Source of the DNA: Streptomyces toyocaensis
GTDB taxonomy: Bacteria; Actinomycetota; Actinomycetes; Streptomycetales; Streptomycetaceae
Assembly (NCBI RefSeq): GCF_000725125.1
Contig: NZ_JFCB01000030.1
Location: forward strand, 24,238-88,237
Direction: 5' to 3'
Length of the DNA stretch: 64,000 bases
Each line of letters begins with the position of its first letter. Within the stretch, counting starts at the first letter, position 1. Position numbers and translations under genes: made by a program. Of the stretch, positions 54,114-62,045 are shown piece after piece. The notes below the pieces were generated by a model. It had not been told where the DNA came from. It did not search any database and was given only the letters and a program-made list of their open reading frames with translations.

Positions 54114-55386
54114 CGGGCACCACCTCCTCGTCGAGATGGAACTCGGTCTCCCGCCAGTCATCGGGCAGCATGTGGTCCAGCACGTCGTCCACCGTCACCG
54201 CGCCCAGCAGCGACCCGGCCTCGTCGACCACCGGCGCCGCCACCATGTCGTACGTGGCGAAGAACCCGGCGACCACGGGCAGCGCGGCGTCCGGCTCCAG
54301 GGGCTGCAGATCGTCGTCCAGGATCGATCCGACCAGGGTGTACGGGGGGTCGCGCAGCAGGCGCTGGAAGTGCACGGTGCCCAGGTACTTGCCGGTGGGC
54401 GTCTCCTCGGGCGGGCGGCAGACGTAGATCTGCGCGGCGTGCGCGGGGGAGAGGTCGGGCTCGCGGATGCGGGCGAGCGCGTCCGCGACGGTCGCGTCGG
54501 GCCGCAGCACGATGGGCTCCGTGGTCATCAGACCGCCCGCCGTGTGCTCCTCGTACGCCATCAGGCGCCGCATGTCGGCCGCGTCGCCCGGCTGCATCAG
54601 GCTGAGCAGCCGTTCCTTGTCCTCCTCGGGCAGCTCACCGAGCAGGTCGGCCGCGTCGTCGGGGTCCATGGCCTCCAGGACGTCGGCCGCGCGTTCCTCC
54701 TTCAGCTTGCCGAGGATCTCGATCTGGTCGTCCTCCGGCAGCTCCTCCAGGACGTCCGCGAGCCGGTCGTCGTCGAGCGCGGCGGCCACCTCCGCGCGCC
54801 GCTTGGGCGAGAGGTGGTGCAGGACGTTGGCGAGGTCGGCGGGGCGCAGCTGCTCGAAGGTGGCGAGCAGGTTCTCGGCGCCCTGCCCGTGCTCCTCCAG
54901 GGAGAAGCCGGTGACCGCGGACCACTCGACGGTCAGCGTCTCGCCCTTGCCGCGCCGGAACGCGCCGCCCTTCCTCCCCTTGCGCACGAAGACGCGGTCG
55001 ATCTCCCACTCGCGGCGGGCGGCCAGCTGATGCACCGACAGGTCGAGGACGGTGACCTCCTCGCCGCCGTCCACGAGCGTCACCCGCCGGTCGAGGAGCT
55101 CGCCGAAGACGAGCCGCTCCGTGGGCCGCTGCTCGAAGCGCCGCACGTTGAGCACCCCGGTCGTGATGACCTGGCCGGACTGCACGGCGGTCACCCGGGT
55201 CATGGGCAGGAAGATCCGGCGCCGGGTGGAGAGTTCGACCACCAGGCCGATCAGCCTCGGCGGGCGGCGGCCGGGCCGCAGGATGACGACCAGGTCGCGC
55301 ACGCGTCCCACCTGGTCCCCGGCCGGGTCGAAGACGGCGACACCGGAGACGTGTGAGACGAAGAACCGGGGTGCGCCCCCTGCCAT
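54103..55386 (-). CDS. MgtE-N and CBS domain protein with N-terminal PRC-barrel-like domain
   Basis: 427 residues, soluble by sequence. Residues 7-70 resemble a PRC barrel (FFVSHVSGVAVFDPAGDQVG). Around 170-290 the MgtE intracellular helical domain recurs (LANVLHHLSPKRRAEVAAAL, DVLEAMDPDDAADLLGELP). Two CBS domains follow at about 290-415 (TTEPIVLRPDATVADALARI, GAVTVDDVLDHMLP). The membrane domain of real MgtE transporters is missing, so this is a regulator-like homologue (Rv1232c-like), not a transporter by itself. ATG 55386 has AAAGGAGCC. It may sense magnesium or nucleotides. Partnership with the neighbouring CorA or DUF1003 protein is a guess. Confidence 0.87.
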   Translation of the reverse strand: MAGGAPRFFVSHVSGVAVFDPAGDQVGRVRDLVVILRPGRRPPRLIGLVVELSTRRRIFLPMTRVTAVQSGQVITTGVLNVRRFEQRPTERLVFGELLDRRVTLVDGGEEVTVLDLSVHQLAARREWEIDRVFVRKGRKGGAFRRGKGETLTVEWSAVTGFSLEEHGQGAENLLATFEQLRPADLANVLHHLSPKRRAEVAAALDDDRLADVLEELPEDDQIEILGKLKEERAADVLEAMDPDDAADLLGELPEEDKERLLSLMQPGDAADMRRLMAYEEHTAGGLMTTEPIVLRPDATVADALARIREPDLSPAHAAQIYVCRPPEETPTGKYLGTVHFQRLLRDPPYTLVGSILDDDLQPLEPDAALPVVAGFFATYDMVAAPVVDEAGSLLGAVTVDDVLDHMLPDDWRETEFHLDEEVVPDGG

Positions 55387-55597
55387 GGCGGCGGCTCCTT
55401 TTCGTGCGGGATCTTTCGGTGTACTGCCTGCTGTGTTCGTTTCTCCCCATTGCCCGCTCGGACGGGCTTCAGGCTAGCCCGTCCCGATCGGCCGTGCGCC
55501 CGCGACCGCTCCGGACGGACTGGCTCCGCCCGGTCTCCCGGCCCCCGGTACTCTGCGGTACGCCGTTCAGGTCCCCCGTAAGAGAGGCAGCCCACCT

Positions 55598-56356
55598 GTG
55601 ATTCCGATCTCCCAGGGCCGTTCCCGCAGGGCCGTGCTGGCCGGCGCCGTGTGCGCGCTGCTCGCGACGGGGACGGCGCTCACGGGATGCTCCGAGGATC
55701 CGAACGAGGGCACCAACGGTGTCGGGCGACTGCCCGCCGACCAGATCCAGGACAGGGCCCAGAAGGCCGCCGGGTCGGTCGGCACCGTACGGCTGCACGG
55801 AACCGTGGTCACCAGCGGACGCACGTACACGCTCGACATGCGGCTGAAGGAGAGGGGCGGCATCGGCTCGGTCACCACCAAGGGGGAGACGTTCCGCCTG
55901 CTGCGGATCGAGGACGAGCTGTACCTGAAGGCCGGTGCCGAGTTCTGGGGCCGGGACGCCGGCGCGGGTGAGGGCGGCAGCGAGGCGGACGCGGCTGCGG
56001 CCGGCAAGCTCGCCGAGAAGTACGTGAAGGTGCCGCAGGGCGATCCCTCGTACAAGAAGTTCATCGGCTTCACCGACAAGAGTGTGTTGCTCAGTGGCCT
56101 GCTGACCCTGCACGGGAAGCTGGCCACGGACGGCCACCACGAGCAGTCGGGCGTGCGCACCATCCGCGTCACCGGCGACAAGGGCTCCGGCGGCACCCTG
56201 GACGTCTCGCTCAAGGGCAAGCCCTACCCGGTGCGTTTGGTCCGGGCCGGGAAGGCGGGCACCCTCACCTTCTCGGCCTGGGGAACCGACTTCCCCCTGG
56301 AGAAGCCGGCCAAGGACGAGACCCTGGACTACGGCAAGCAGCTCCCCACCTCCTAG
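55598..56356 (+). CDS. Putative lipoprotein with LppX/LprG-like features
   Basis: 252 residues. The signal peptide (SRRAVLAGAVCALLATGTA) ends in the lipobox LTGC, so it is an outer-face lipoprotein. Repeated beta strands (VRLHGTVVTSGRTYTLDMRL, IRVTGDKGSGGTLDVSLKG) and the internal pair IEDELYLKAGAEFW resemble the LppX/LprAFG fold used for lipid carriage. I place it there with low certainty. GTG 55598 follows AGAGAGGCAGCC. It ends six bases from the convergent stop at 56363. Confidence 0.68.
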   Translation: MIPISQGRSRRAVLAGAVCALLATGTALTGCSEDPNEGTNGVGRLPADQIQDRAQKAAGSVGTVRLHGTVVTSGRTYTLDMRLKERGGIGSVTTKGETFRLLRIEDELYLKAGAEFWGRDAGAGEGGSEADAAAAGKLAEKYVKVPQGDPSYKKFIGFTDKSVLLSGLLTLHGKLATDGHHEQSGVRTIRVTGDKGSGGTLDVSLKGKPYPVRLVRAGKAGTLTFSAWGTDFPLEKPAKDETLDYGKQLPTS

Positions 56357-56362
56357 CGCCGG

Positions 56363-56878
56363 CTACGCACGGCGCCGCCTCCCCTTCAGCAGCAGCCGGG
56401 GAAGTGCGGCCGGGGCGGGCCGCCGCGTCGTCGCCGGGGTCGGCAGCGGGGCCTCGGCCAGGGAACCGCCGGGGAGCGGAGACGTCGCTCCGGTCGGCTC
56501 GAGGCGCAGCACCCGGCACTCGCGCGCCCAGCGCTCGGGCATCGTCTCGGCGTCGGGCGCGTTGAGCCGCTTGCCCCTGAGCTCGGCGACCGCGGCCGTC
56601 CACGCCTCGGAGCCCGGCGCCGGCTCGACGACCGTCGCGGACCAGGTGACCAGCCGGCCGCCCTTGTCCTTGCTGCGGACCGTCACCTCGGCCGGTCCCC
56701 CGCCGGTCAGCCCGGGCAGCGGCTGCTCGCCGGGCCCGTCGCCGATCACGCACGCGGCTCCGTCGTGCCACACGTGCCACAGCGCCCGGACCGGGGCACC
56801 GGGACCCCGCACCCAGATGAGGCCGGACTTCTTGGTGGCCTCCTCGATGAGGGCCCGGTCGAGCAGCTCGCTTGTCAT
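56363..56878 (-). CDS. Hypothetical protein, 171 residues
   Basis: No signal peptide or membrane segment. The first 115 residues look like a small beta-barrel (LIWVRGPGAPVRALWHVWHDG, EVTVRSKDKGGRLVTWSATV), reminiscent of FMN-binding split-barrel proteins but without clear cofactor residues. The end is basic and Pro-rich (LPRLLLKGRRRRA). I do not recognise the family. ATG 56878 stands six bases after a TAGGCT box with no ribosome site. Function is unknown. Confidence 0.6.
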   Translation of the reverse strand: MTSELLDRALIEEATKKSGLIWVRGPGAPVRALWHVWHDGAACVIGDGPGEQPLPGLTGGGPAEVTVRSKDKGGRLVTWSATVVEPAPGSEAWTAAVAELRGKRLNAPDAETMPERWARECRVLRLEPTGATSPLPGGSLAEAPLPTPATTRRPAPAALPRLLLKGRRRRA

Positions 56879-56884
56879 GCGCCC

Positions 56885-56890
56885 AGCCTA
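56885..56890 (-). promoter_or_regulatory. -10 box of a leaderless promoter for the 171-residue gene
   Basis: Minus-strand TAGGCT is six bases before ATG 56878. It sits in the 42-base gap behind the corA stop, so this gene need not depend on corA transcription. Confidence 0.4.
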
Positions 56891-56920
56891 TCCAGGGGGG
56901 CGCCGGGCGCCGTGGCGCCG

Positions 56921-58042
56921 TCAGAGCCAGCCGTTGCGCTTCAGGGTCCGGTGGATGCCCAGACAGAGGGCCACCGTGACGCTCAGGACCAGCGGGTAGC
57001 CGTACTTCCAGTGCGTCTCGGGCATGTAGTCGAAGTTCATCCCGTACACGCCGCACACCATGGTCGGTACGGCGATGATCGCGGCCCACGAGGTGATCTT
57101 CCGCATGTCCTCGTTCTGCGCCACGGACGCCTGGGCCAGATTGGCCTGGAGGATGGAGTTCAGCAGCTCGTCGAAGCCGATCACCTGCTCCTGCACGCGC
57201 GCCACGTGGTCGGCGACGTCCCGGAAGTACTTCTGGATCTCCGGGTCGATCAGCCGCATCGGCCGCTCGCTCAGCAGCTGCATCGGCCGCAGCAGCGGCG
57301 CCACGGCGCGCTTGAACTCCAGTACCTCCCGCTTGAGTTGGTAGATCTGCCCGGCGTCCGTGCCGCGCGGGGTGCCCTTGCGGCCCGGCGAGAACACCTG
57401 CGTCTCGACCTCGTCGATGTCGTCCTGCACCGCGTCGGCCACCGCGATGTAGCCGTCCACCACGTGGTCGGCGATGGCGTGCAGCACGGCCGAGGGCCCC
57501 TTGGCCAGCAGTTCGGGGTCGTCCTGGAGGCGGTGCCTGAGGGCCCGCAGGGAGCCCTGGCCGCCGTGCCGGACGGTGATGAAGAAGTCCCGGCCGGTGA
57601 AGCACATCACCTCGCCGGTCTCGACGACCTCGCTGCTGGAGCTGAGCCGGTGCTTGTCGGCGTAGTGGATGGTCTTGAAGACCGTGAACAGGGAGTCGTC
57701 GTAGCGCTCCAGCTTGGGCCGCTGGTGGGCCTGGACGGCGTCCTCCACGGCCAGCGGGTGCAGCCCGAACTCCGTGGCGATCCCCGCGAACTCGGCCTCG
57801 TTCGGCTCGTGCAGGCCGATCCACACGAAGCCCCCGTCGCGACGCACCAGGCGCATCGCCTCCTGGGGGGTGAGCTGGCCGCCCTCGGTCACCAGGCGGC
57901 GGCCGTCGCGGTAGACGGCGCAGTCGACGACGGCGGTGGCCGTCGCGGGGTCACGGGTGGTGTCGTACGGGCCGCTGTCCTTGCGCAGCGAGACACGGGA
58001 GGAGGGACGGACCACGGCGCGCAGGTCGCGGATCATCGACAT
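56921..58042 (-). CDS. corA: CorA-type magnesium/divalent-cation channel
   Basis: 373 residues. The large cytoplasmic N-domain (FVWIGLHEPNEAEFAGIATEF, FFITVRHGGQGSLRALRHRL) and the long helix leading to the membrane are complete. The signature YGMNFDYMPE follows the first membrane helix (ITSWAAIIAVPTMVCGVYGMN), and a second helix with the basic C-terminal end (RTLKRNGWL) closes the protein. It forms a homopentameric influx channel. ATG 58042 has GAAGGAG. The structured region upstream may regulate it. Confidence 0.92.
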   Translation of the reverse strand: MSMIRDLRAVVRPSSRVSLRKDSGPYDTTRDPATATAVVDCAVYRDGRRLVTEGGQLTPQEAMRLVRRDGGFVWIGLHEPNEAEFAGIATEFGLHPLAVEDAVQAHQRPKLERYDDSLFTVFKTIHYADKHRLSSSSEVVETGEVMCFTGRDFFITVRHGGQGSLRALRHRLQDDPELLAKGPSAVLHAIADHVVDGYIAVADAVQDDIDEVETQVFSPGRKGTPRGTDAGQIYQLKREVLEFKRAVAPLLRPMQLLSERPMRLIDPEIQKYFRDVADHVARVQEQVIGFDELLNSILQANLAQASVAQNEDMRKITSWAAIIAVPTMVCGVYGMNFDYMPETHWKYGYPLVLSVTVALCLGIHRTLKRNGWL

Positions 58043-58570
58043 GGCGGGCTCCTTCGCGGGCAGGCAACGAAAGGCGCCGGAACGACGGGTGGAACAACCC
58101 GGAATGAGGACGTCCTGGACTGCGGATGTTTGGCACGTCCACAAAGCGGGGAGCACCGCACCGTCGCGGTGGCGAGCTTCGTCGCTGATACAGCTACTGG
58201 GGCAGATCAGACAGAACGAAACGACGTGCTCTTCCGATGAAGACGCGCAGGCGAAAGGCGGCAGCCAGACAGGAAGCAGCTACATCAGCGGACGGAAGAG
58301 CAGGTGATACTGCACGGTCGACTTCGGTCCATGCCAGCCCCACCTCCTCCGGCCGGTCCCTCGTGAGGGACGATCCACATCCCCTGGGGGGATTTCCCCT
58401 GAGTGGGGAGTGTCATACAGGCGTTCGGGACGATCGGACTCCCGCAGGGCACCAACGGCCTGGGTGGTGTCCCGATCTGCGTGCGGCCCGAACGACCGGC
58501 CAAGCGTACCAGCCGACCGGCATGTCAAGGCTTTGCTTTGCCCGGTACTGACGAGTTCTATGCTCGCCGC
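58043..58570 (-). promoter_or_regulatory. Long hairpin-rich region upstream of corA
   Basis: A 528-base stretch without a credible gene. Minus-strand TTGACA (58523-58528) with TACGCT (58503-58508) is a possible corA promoter, but the 14-base spacer is short. Downstream are a GTCCCTC-GT-GAGGGAC hairpin (58356-58371), G/C runs at 58380-58410, and a 10-base-pair long-range repeat (58227-58236 with 58293-58302). The facing gene has its own box at 58559, so this leader probably serves corA. Confidence 0.45.
58559..58564 (+). promoter_or_regulatory. -10 box of a leaderless promoter for the SUFU-like gene
   Basis: TATGCT, close to the -10 consensus, lies six bases before ATG 58571. TTTGCC about 16 bases further upstream could be the -35. 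Confidence 0.55.
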
Positions 58571-59155
58571 ATGGCTGATGTTCTTCCTCTGGTCGAGGCC
58601 CGGCTGCGCACGGCGCTGGGCGAGCCGGACGCGCGCGCGGCGGTCACCTTCCTGGGCACGGACCGCATCGAGGTGCTGCGCTTCCACGAGGGCGACATCG
58701 TGCGCTACGCCACCCTCGGCATGTCCGCGCAGCCCATGGCCGACCCCACGGCGGTCGTCGCGGATCCCGTCAAGGGCCCGCGTGTCGAGCTGGTGCTGTC
58801 CGTACGGGCCGGCGTCGCCGACACCGACAAGGTGCTCCGCCCGCTCGCCGTCCTCGCCGCGTCCCCGCAGGTCGAGGGTGTGGTCGTGGCCCCCGGCGCC
58901 TCACTCGACGTGGGTGAACGGCTGTGGCCCGGCGCCCCGTTCACCTCCGTGCTGGTCGCCGAGCCCGGCGGCCTGGTGGAGGACCTGGAGCTCGACGGCC
59001 CCCTGGACCCCGTGCGGTTCCTGCCGCTGCTGCCGATGACGCCGAACGAGGCCGCCTGGAAGCGGGTGCACGGCGCCCAGGCCCTCCAGGAGCGCTGGCT
59101 GAACCACGGCACGGACCTCAGGGACCCGTCCCGCGGGTCGGCCCCACTGGACTGA
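58571..59155 (+). CDS. Suppressor-of-fused (SUFU)-like domain protein
   Basis: 194 residues, cytosolic. Segments such as RIEVLRFHEGDIVRYATLGMSAQP, RVELVLSVRAG and the closing PLLPMTPNEAAWKRVHGAQALQERW fit the bacterial SUFU-like family, found in immunity-protein and housekeeping contexts. No toxin gene is adjacent, so a housekeeping role is more likely. The start is chosen from the TATGCT box; longer frames upstream are not conserved. A hairpin (59155-59182) follows. Confidence 0.72.
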   Translation: MADVLPLVEARLRTALGEPDARAAVTFLGTDRIEVLRFHEGDIVRYATLGMSAQPMADPTAVVADPVKGPRVELVLSVRAGVADTDKVLRPLAVLAASPQVEGVVVAPGASLDVGERLWPGAPFTSVLVAEPGGLVEDLELDGPLDPVRFLPLLPMTPNEAAWKRVHGAQALQERWLNHGTDLRDPSRGSAPLD

Positions 59156-59182
59156 CACCGACCGGCCGGGACTCGTCGGTGT
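59155..59182 (+). terminator. Terminator-like hairpin after the SUFU-like gene
   Basis: ACACCGAC pairs with GTCGGTGT across a 12-base GC-rich loop, at the stop codon of the gene. Confidence 0.5.
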
Positions 59183-59269
59183 GAATATCGTGCTGATTCC
59201 ACAAGATGAGTGCGCCGGCCGGGTGATCGTCCTTGACGTGGCGCGGCAGAGCTAGGACCGTGGGGCTCT

Positions 59270-59911
59270 ATGAGGGGCGAACCCAGTTGCCCGAAGTGCG
59301 GTGGCCGGGTCAGGGCTCCCGGCCTCTTCTCGGATGCCTGGCAGTGCGACGTGCACGGCACGGTGCACCCGATGCAGCCCGTGATACCGCCCAGCGTCGA
59401 GGCCCTCGAAGTCGTCGTGCACCGTACGAAGGTGCCGGTGTGGATGCCGTGGCCGCTGCCGGTGGGCTGGCTCTTCACCGGTGTGGCGTCCGCGGGCGAC
59501 GACCGCAGCGGTGGCCGGGCGACGGCCGTCGCGTGCACCGGTCCCGGACCGCTCGGCGGCATGGGTGAGCTGATCCTGGTCGCCGAGGAACTCGGCGTCG
59601 GCCTCGGCGCGCGCTACGCGGGCATCGACGGCCCGGACCCGGGGCCGTACATGGACGTCGAGAAGCCGCCGCAGGCCAAGGTGCTGGCCGCCGGCCGGCC
59701 GACCCCGCTCTGGCACGTCTCCCGGACGCCGGACGACCGCGCCGTGTTCGCGGGCGAGGCGCTCGGCATGTGGCTGTGGGCGGTGGTGTGGCCGGAGCAG
59801 TCCGGGCTGCTGATGTACGACGAGCTGGTCCTCACCGACCTGCGGGACGCCGGGGCCGAGGTGGAGCTGGTGCCCTGTGGGGCGCTGTCCCCGCGACTGC
59901 TCGAGGCGTAG
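59270..59911 (+). CDS. DUF6758-like zinc-ribbon protein
   Basis: 213 residues. The N-terminus (MRGEPSCPKCGGRVRAPGLF, then WQCDVHG) holds one CxxC pair and a Cys/His pair, which can bind one zinc. The rest is a mixed alpha/beta domain with WPLPVGWLFTGVASAGDDRS and EALGMWLWAVVWPEQSG. I match it to DUF6758 from memory. Function is unknown. ATG 59270 has only GTGGGGCTCT before it. It sits on the same strand as the PHP phosphoesterase, 118 bases upstream of that gene. Confidence 0.7.
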   Translation: MRGEPSCPKCGGRVRAPGLFSDAWQCDVHGTVHPMQPVIPPSVEALEVVVHRTKVPVWMPWPLPVGWLFTGVASAGDDRSGGRATAVACTGPGPLGGMGELILVAEELGVGLGARYAGIDGPDPGPYMDVEKPPQAKVLAAGRPTPLWHVSRTPDDRAVFAGEALGMWLWAVVWPEQSGLLMYDELVLTDLRDAGAEVELVPCGALSPRLLEA

Positions 59912-60029
59912 CCGCGCGACGGGCGGGAGGTAGGGGGCGCACGGCCATTTCGGCTGTGACAGGAGCGGTGGAAAATCCGGTTATCCTGGAGCGTCCCCTT
60001 CCGTCCGTCACCGCTTGGAGTAACGCGTC

Positions 60030-60887
60030 GTGCGCATCGATCTGCACACCCACTCCACCGCGTCCGACGGCACGGACACTCCGGCCGAGCTGGTCCGCAA
60101 GGCCGCTGCCGCCGGTCTCGACGTCATCGCGGTGACCGATCACGACACCACCCGCGGACACGCCGAGGCGCTCGCCGCGCTGCCGGCAGGACTCACCCTG
60201 GTCACCGGCGCCGAACTGTCCTGCCGGCTCGACGGCGTCAGCATGCACATGCTGGCCTACCTGTTCGACCCGCAGGAGCCCGCGCTGTTCGCCGAGCGGG
60301 AGCTGGTCCGGGACGACCGGGTGCCGCGGGCCAAGGGCATGATCGCCAAGCTGAACGGGCTGGGCGTGCCGGTCACCTGGGAGCAGGTCGCCCGGATCGC
60401 GGGCGACGGATCGGTGGGCCGGCCGCACGTGGCCACCGCCCTCGTCGACCTGGGCGTCGTGCCGAGCGTGAGCGACGCCTTCACCCGGGAGTGGCTGGCC
60501 GACGGCGGCCGCGCGTACGTGGAGAAGCACGAGACCGACCCCTTCGAGGCGCTGCGGCTGGTCAAGAACGCGGGCGGCGTCGCCGTCTTCGCGCACCCCG
60601 CCGCGAGCAAGCGGGGCAGGACAGTGCCGGAGTCCGCGATCGCCGAGCTGGCCGGGGCCGGACTCGACGGCATCGAGGTCGACCACATGGACCACGACCC
60701 CGGGACCCGGGCGAGGCTGCGCGGCCTGGCGAAGGAACTGGGTCTCCTGGTCACCGGGTCCAGCGACTACCACGGCGGCAGGAAGACCTGCGTCCTCGGC
60801 GAGTTCATGACGGACCCCGAGGTGTACGGCGAGATCACACGGCGCGCGACGGGGGCGTTCCCGGTGCCCGGGGCCGGCGGGGCCTGA
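60030..60887 (+). CDS. PHP-domain phosphoesterase
   Basis: 285 residues. The four PHP metal motifs are clear: RIDLHTHSTASDG, VTDHDTTRG, the HMLAYLFD region with GAELSC, and the later FAHPAAS and GSSDYHGG. It belongs to the YciV/TrpH-like group. Members hydrolyse 3',5'-nucleoside bisphosphates or trim 5' ends of RNA in the cytosol; which applies here is open. GTG 60030 has CTTGGAGTAACGC upstream. TATCCT near 59981 could be its -10. It lies 52 bases before marC, probably cotranscribed. Confidence 0.88.
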   Translation: MRIDLHTHSTASDGTDTPAELVRKAAAAGLDVIAVTDHDTTRGHAEALAALPAGLTLVTGAELSCRLDGVSMHMLAYLFDPQEPALFAERELVRDDRVPRAKGMIAKLNGLGVPVTWEQVARIAGDGSVGRPHVATALVDLGVVPSVSDAFTREWLADGGRAYVEKHETDPFEALRLVKNAGGVAVFAHPAASKRGRTVPESAIAELAGAGLDGIEVDHMDHDPGTRARLRGLAKELGLLVTGSSDYHGGRKTCVLGEFMTDPEVYGEITRRATGAFPVPGAGGA

Positions 60888-60939
60888 GGCCCGTCCTCGC
60901 CCCGTCCCTCGTTCCGCTTCGTTCCCCAGCAAGGCAGTC

Positions 60940-61545
60940 ATGCTCGACGTCGCCGTCTTCGGCTCTCTCTTCCTGACCCTTTTTGTCATCATGGATCCCC
61001 CCGGGATCACCCCGATCTTCCTCGCCCTGACCGCGGGCCGGCCCGCCAAGGTGCAGAAGCGGATGGCCCTCCAGGCCGTCTGTGTGGCCGGCGGTGTCAT
61101 CACCGTCTTCGGGCTGCTCGGCCACCAGATCCTCGCCTACCTGCACGTTTCGGTGCCGGCGCTCATGATCGCGGGCGGTCTGCTCCTGCTGCTGATCGCC
61201 CTCGACCTGCTCACCGGCAAGACCGACGAGCCCCAGCAGACCAAGGACGTCAACGTCGCCCTGGTCCCGCTGGGCATGCCGCTGCTGGCGGGGCCGGGCG
61301 CGATCGTGTCGGTCATCCTCGCCGTGCAGAAGGCCGACGGGCTCACCGGGCAGGTCTCGGTGTGGTCGGCGATCCTCGCCATCCACGTCGTGCTGTGGCT
61401 GGTGATGCGGTACTCGCTGCTGATCATCCGGGTCATCAAGGACGGCGGGGTGGTCCTGGTGACGCGCCTGGCCGGCATGATGCTCTCCGCGATCGCCGTG
61501 CAGCAGATCATCAACGGCGTCACCCAGGTCGTACGGGGCGGCTGA
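60940..61545 (+). CDS. MarC-family integral membrane protein
   Basis: 201 residues with six hydrophobic helices. The first begins at once (VAVFGSLFLTLFVIMDPPGITPIFL), with the family's DPPG motif. ALVPLGMPLLAGPGAI is the second MarC signature in the middle. The last helix ends QIINGVTQVVRG. The family was named for antibiotic resistance, but later work did not support that role; transport is suspected. ATG 60940 has AAGG upstream. The gene ends before a good terminator. Confidence 0.88.
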   Translation: MLDVAVFGSLFLTLFVIMDPPGITPIFLALTAGRPAKVQKRMALQAVCVAGGVITVFGLLGHQILAYLHVSVPALMIAGGLLLLLIALDLLTGKTDEPQQTKDVNVALVPLGMPLLAGPGAIVSVILAVQKADGLTGQVSVWSAILAIHVVLWLVMRYSLLIIRVIKDGGVVLVTRLAGMMLSAIAVQQIINGVTQVVRGG

Positions 61546-61568
61546 CCCGGCACCGTCGCGGACGTCGC

Positions 61569-61602
61569 GGAGCCCCCGTACCGAGAGCGGTGCGGGGGCT
61601 CC
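61569..61602. terminator. Terminator after marC
   Basis: GGAGCCCCCGTACC pairs with GGTGCGGGGGCTCC (one wobble) around GAGAGC, 23 bases past the stop. Confidence 0.8.
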
Positions 61603-61664
61603 AAAGCGTGCGTGCCGGGGCGGCCGGGCCCGGTGGGGCCGGGCGTCCCGCGGCGGGGCGAGCG

Positions 61665-61817
61665 TTATGAGGCCGGTGTGTCGGCCGGGCGGATCCAGAG
61701 GCGCTGTCCGATGGCGGCGGCCTGCTGGACGATGCGGTTGACGGAGGCGGCGTCCACGACGGTCGTGTCCACGGGGGTACCGTCGACGTCGTCGAGTCGC
61801 ATGATTTCGAAGCGCAC
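61665..61817 (-). CDS. Short conserved-looking protein, 50 residues
   Basis: Read on the minus strand from GTG 61817 to TAA: it begins MRFEIMRLDDVDGTPVDTTV, continues VDAASVNRIVQQAAAIGQRL and ends WIRPADTPAS. It has GAAGGGAG six bases upstream and typical third-position GC. It resembles small hypothetical proteins I recall from streptomycete genomes. No signal peptide or membrane segment. An in-frame ATG at 61841 directly abuts AGGAGG, too close to be used. The upstream gap to 62045 is the AT-richest short stretch here (about 61935-61985) and likely holds promoters for both strands. Confidence 0.6.
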   Translation of the reverse strand: MRFEIMRLDDVDGTPVDTTVVDAASVNRIVQQAAAIGQRLWIRPADTPAS

Positions 61818-62045
61818 GGGCTTCTCCCTTCGTCTGGTCATCCTCCTGAAGGAGAACTACTTGGTGGGCGGCCCACAGGCCAGTCGAGCCCGTGTTCCAT
61901 GACAGGTTCAACGGCGTGCGCGGTACAAACATTCCCTACGCTAAAGAAATTTTTCGATCGACTAAATACTGACCAGTAAGGGTTTCGAAGGGGACCGACC
62001 GGGACCGGTTGTGTTCAGAGCGTGACCACCGGGACAATGGAAGCG

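Noticed and set aside
58156..58550. Short open frames upstream of corA and the SUFU-like gene
   Set aside because: Weaker third-position GC than neighbours, no ribosome sites, and they cross several hairpins; better explained as leader RNA.
61817..61841. ATG at 61841 as the start of the 50-residue gene
   Set aside because: The AGGAGG motif directly abuts this ATG, leaving no spacing; GTG 61817 has proper spacing from GGGAG.
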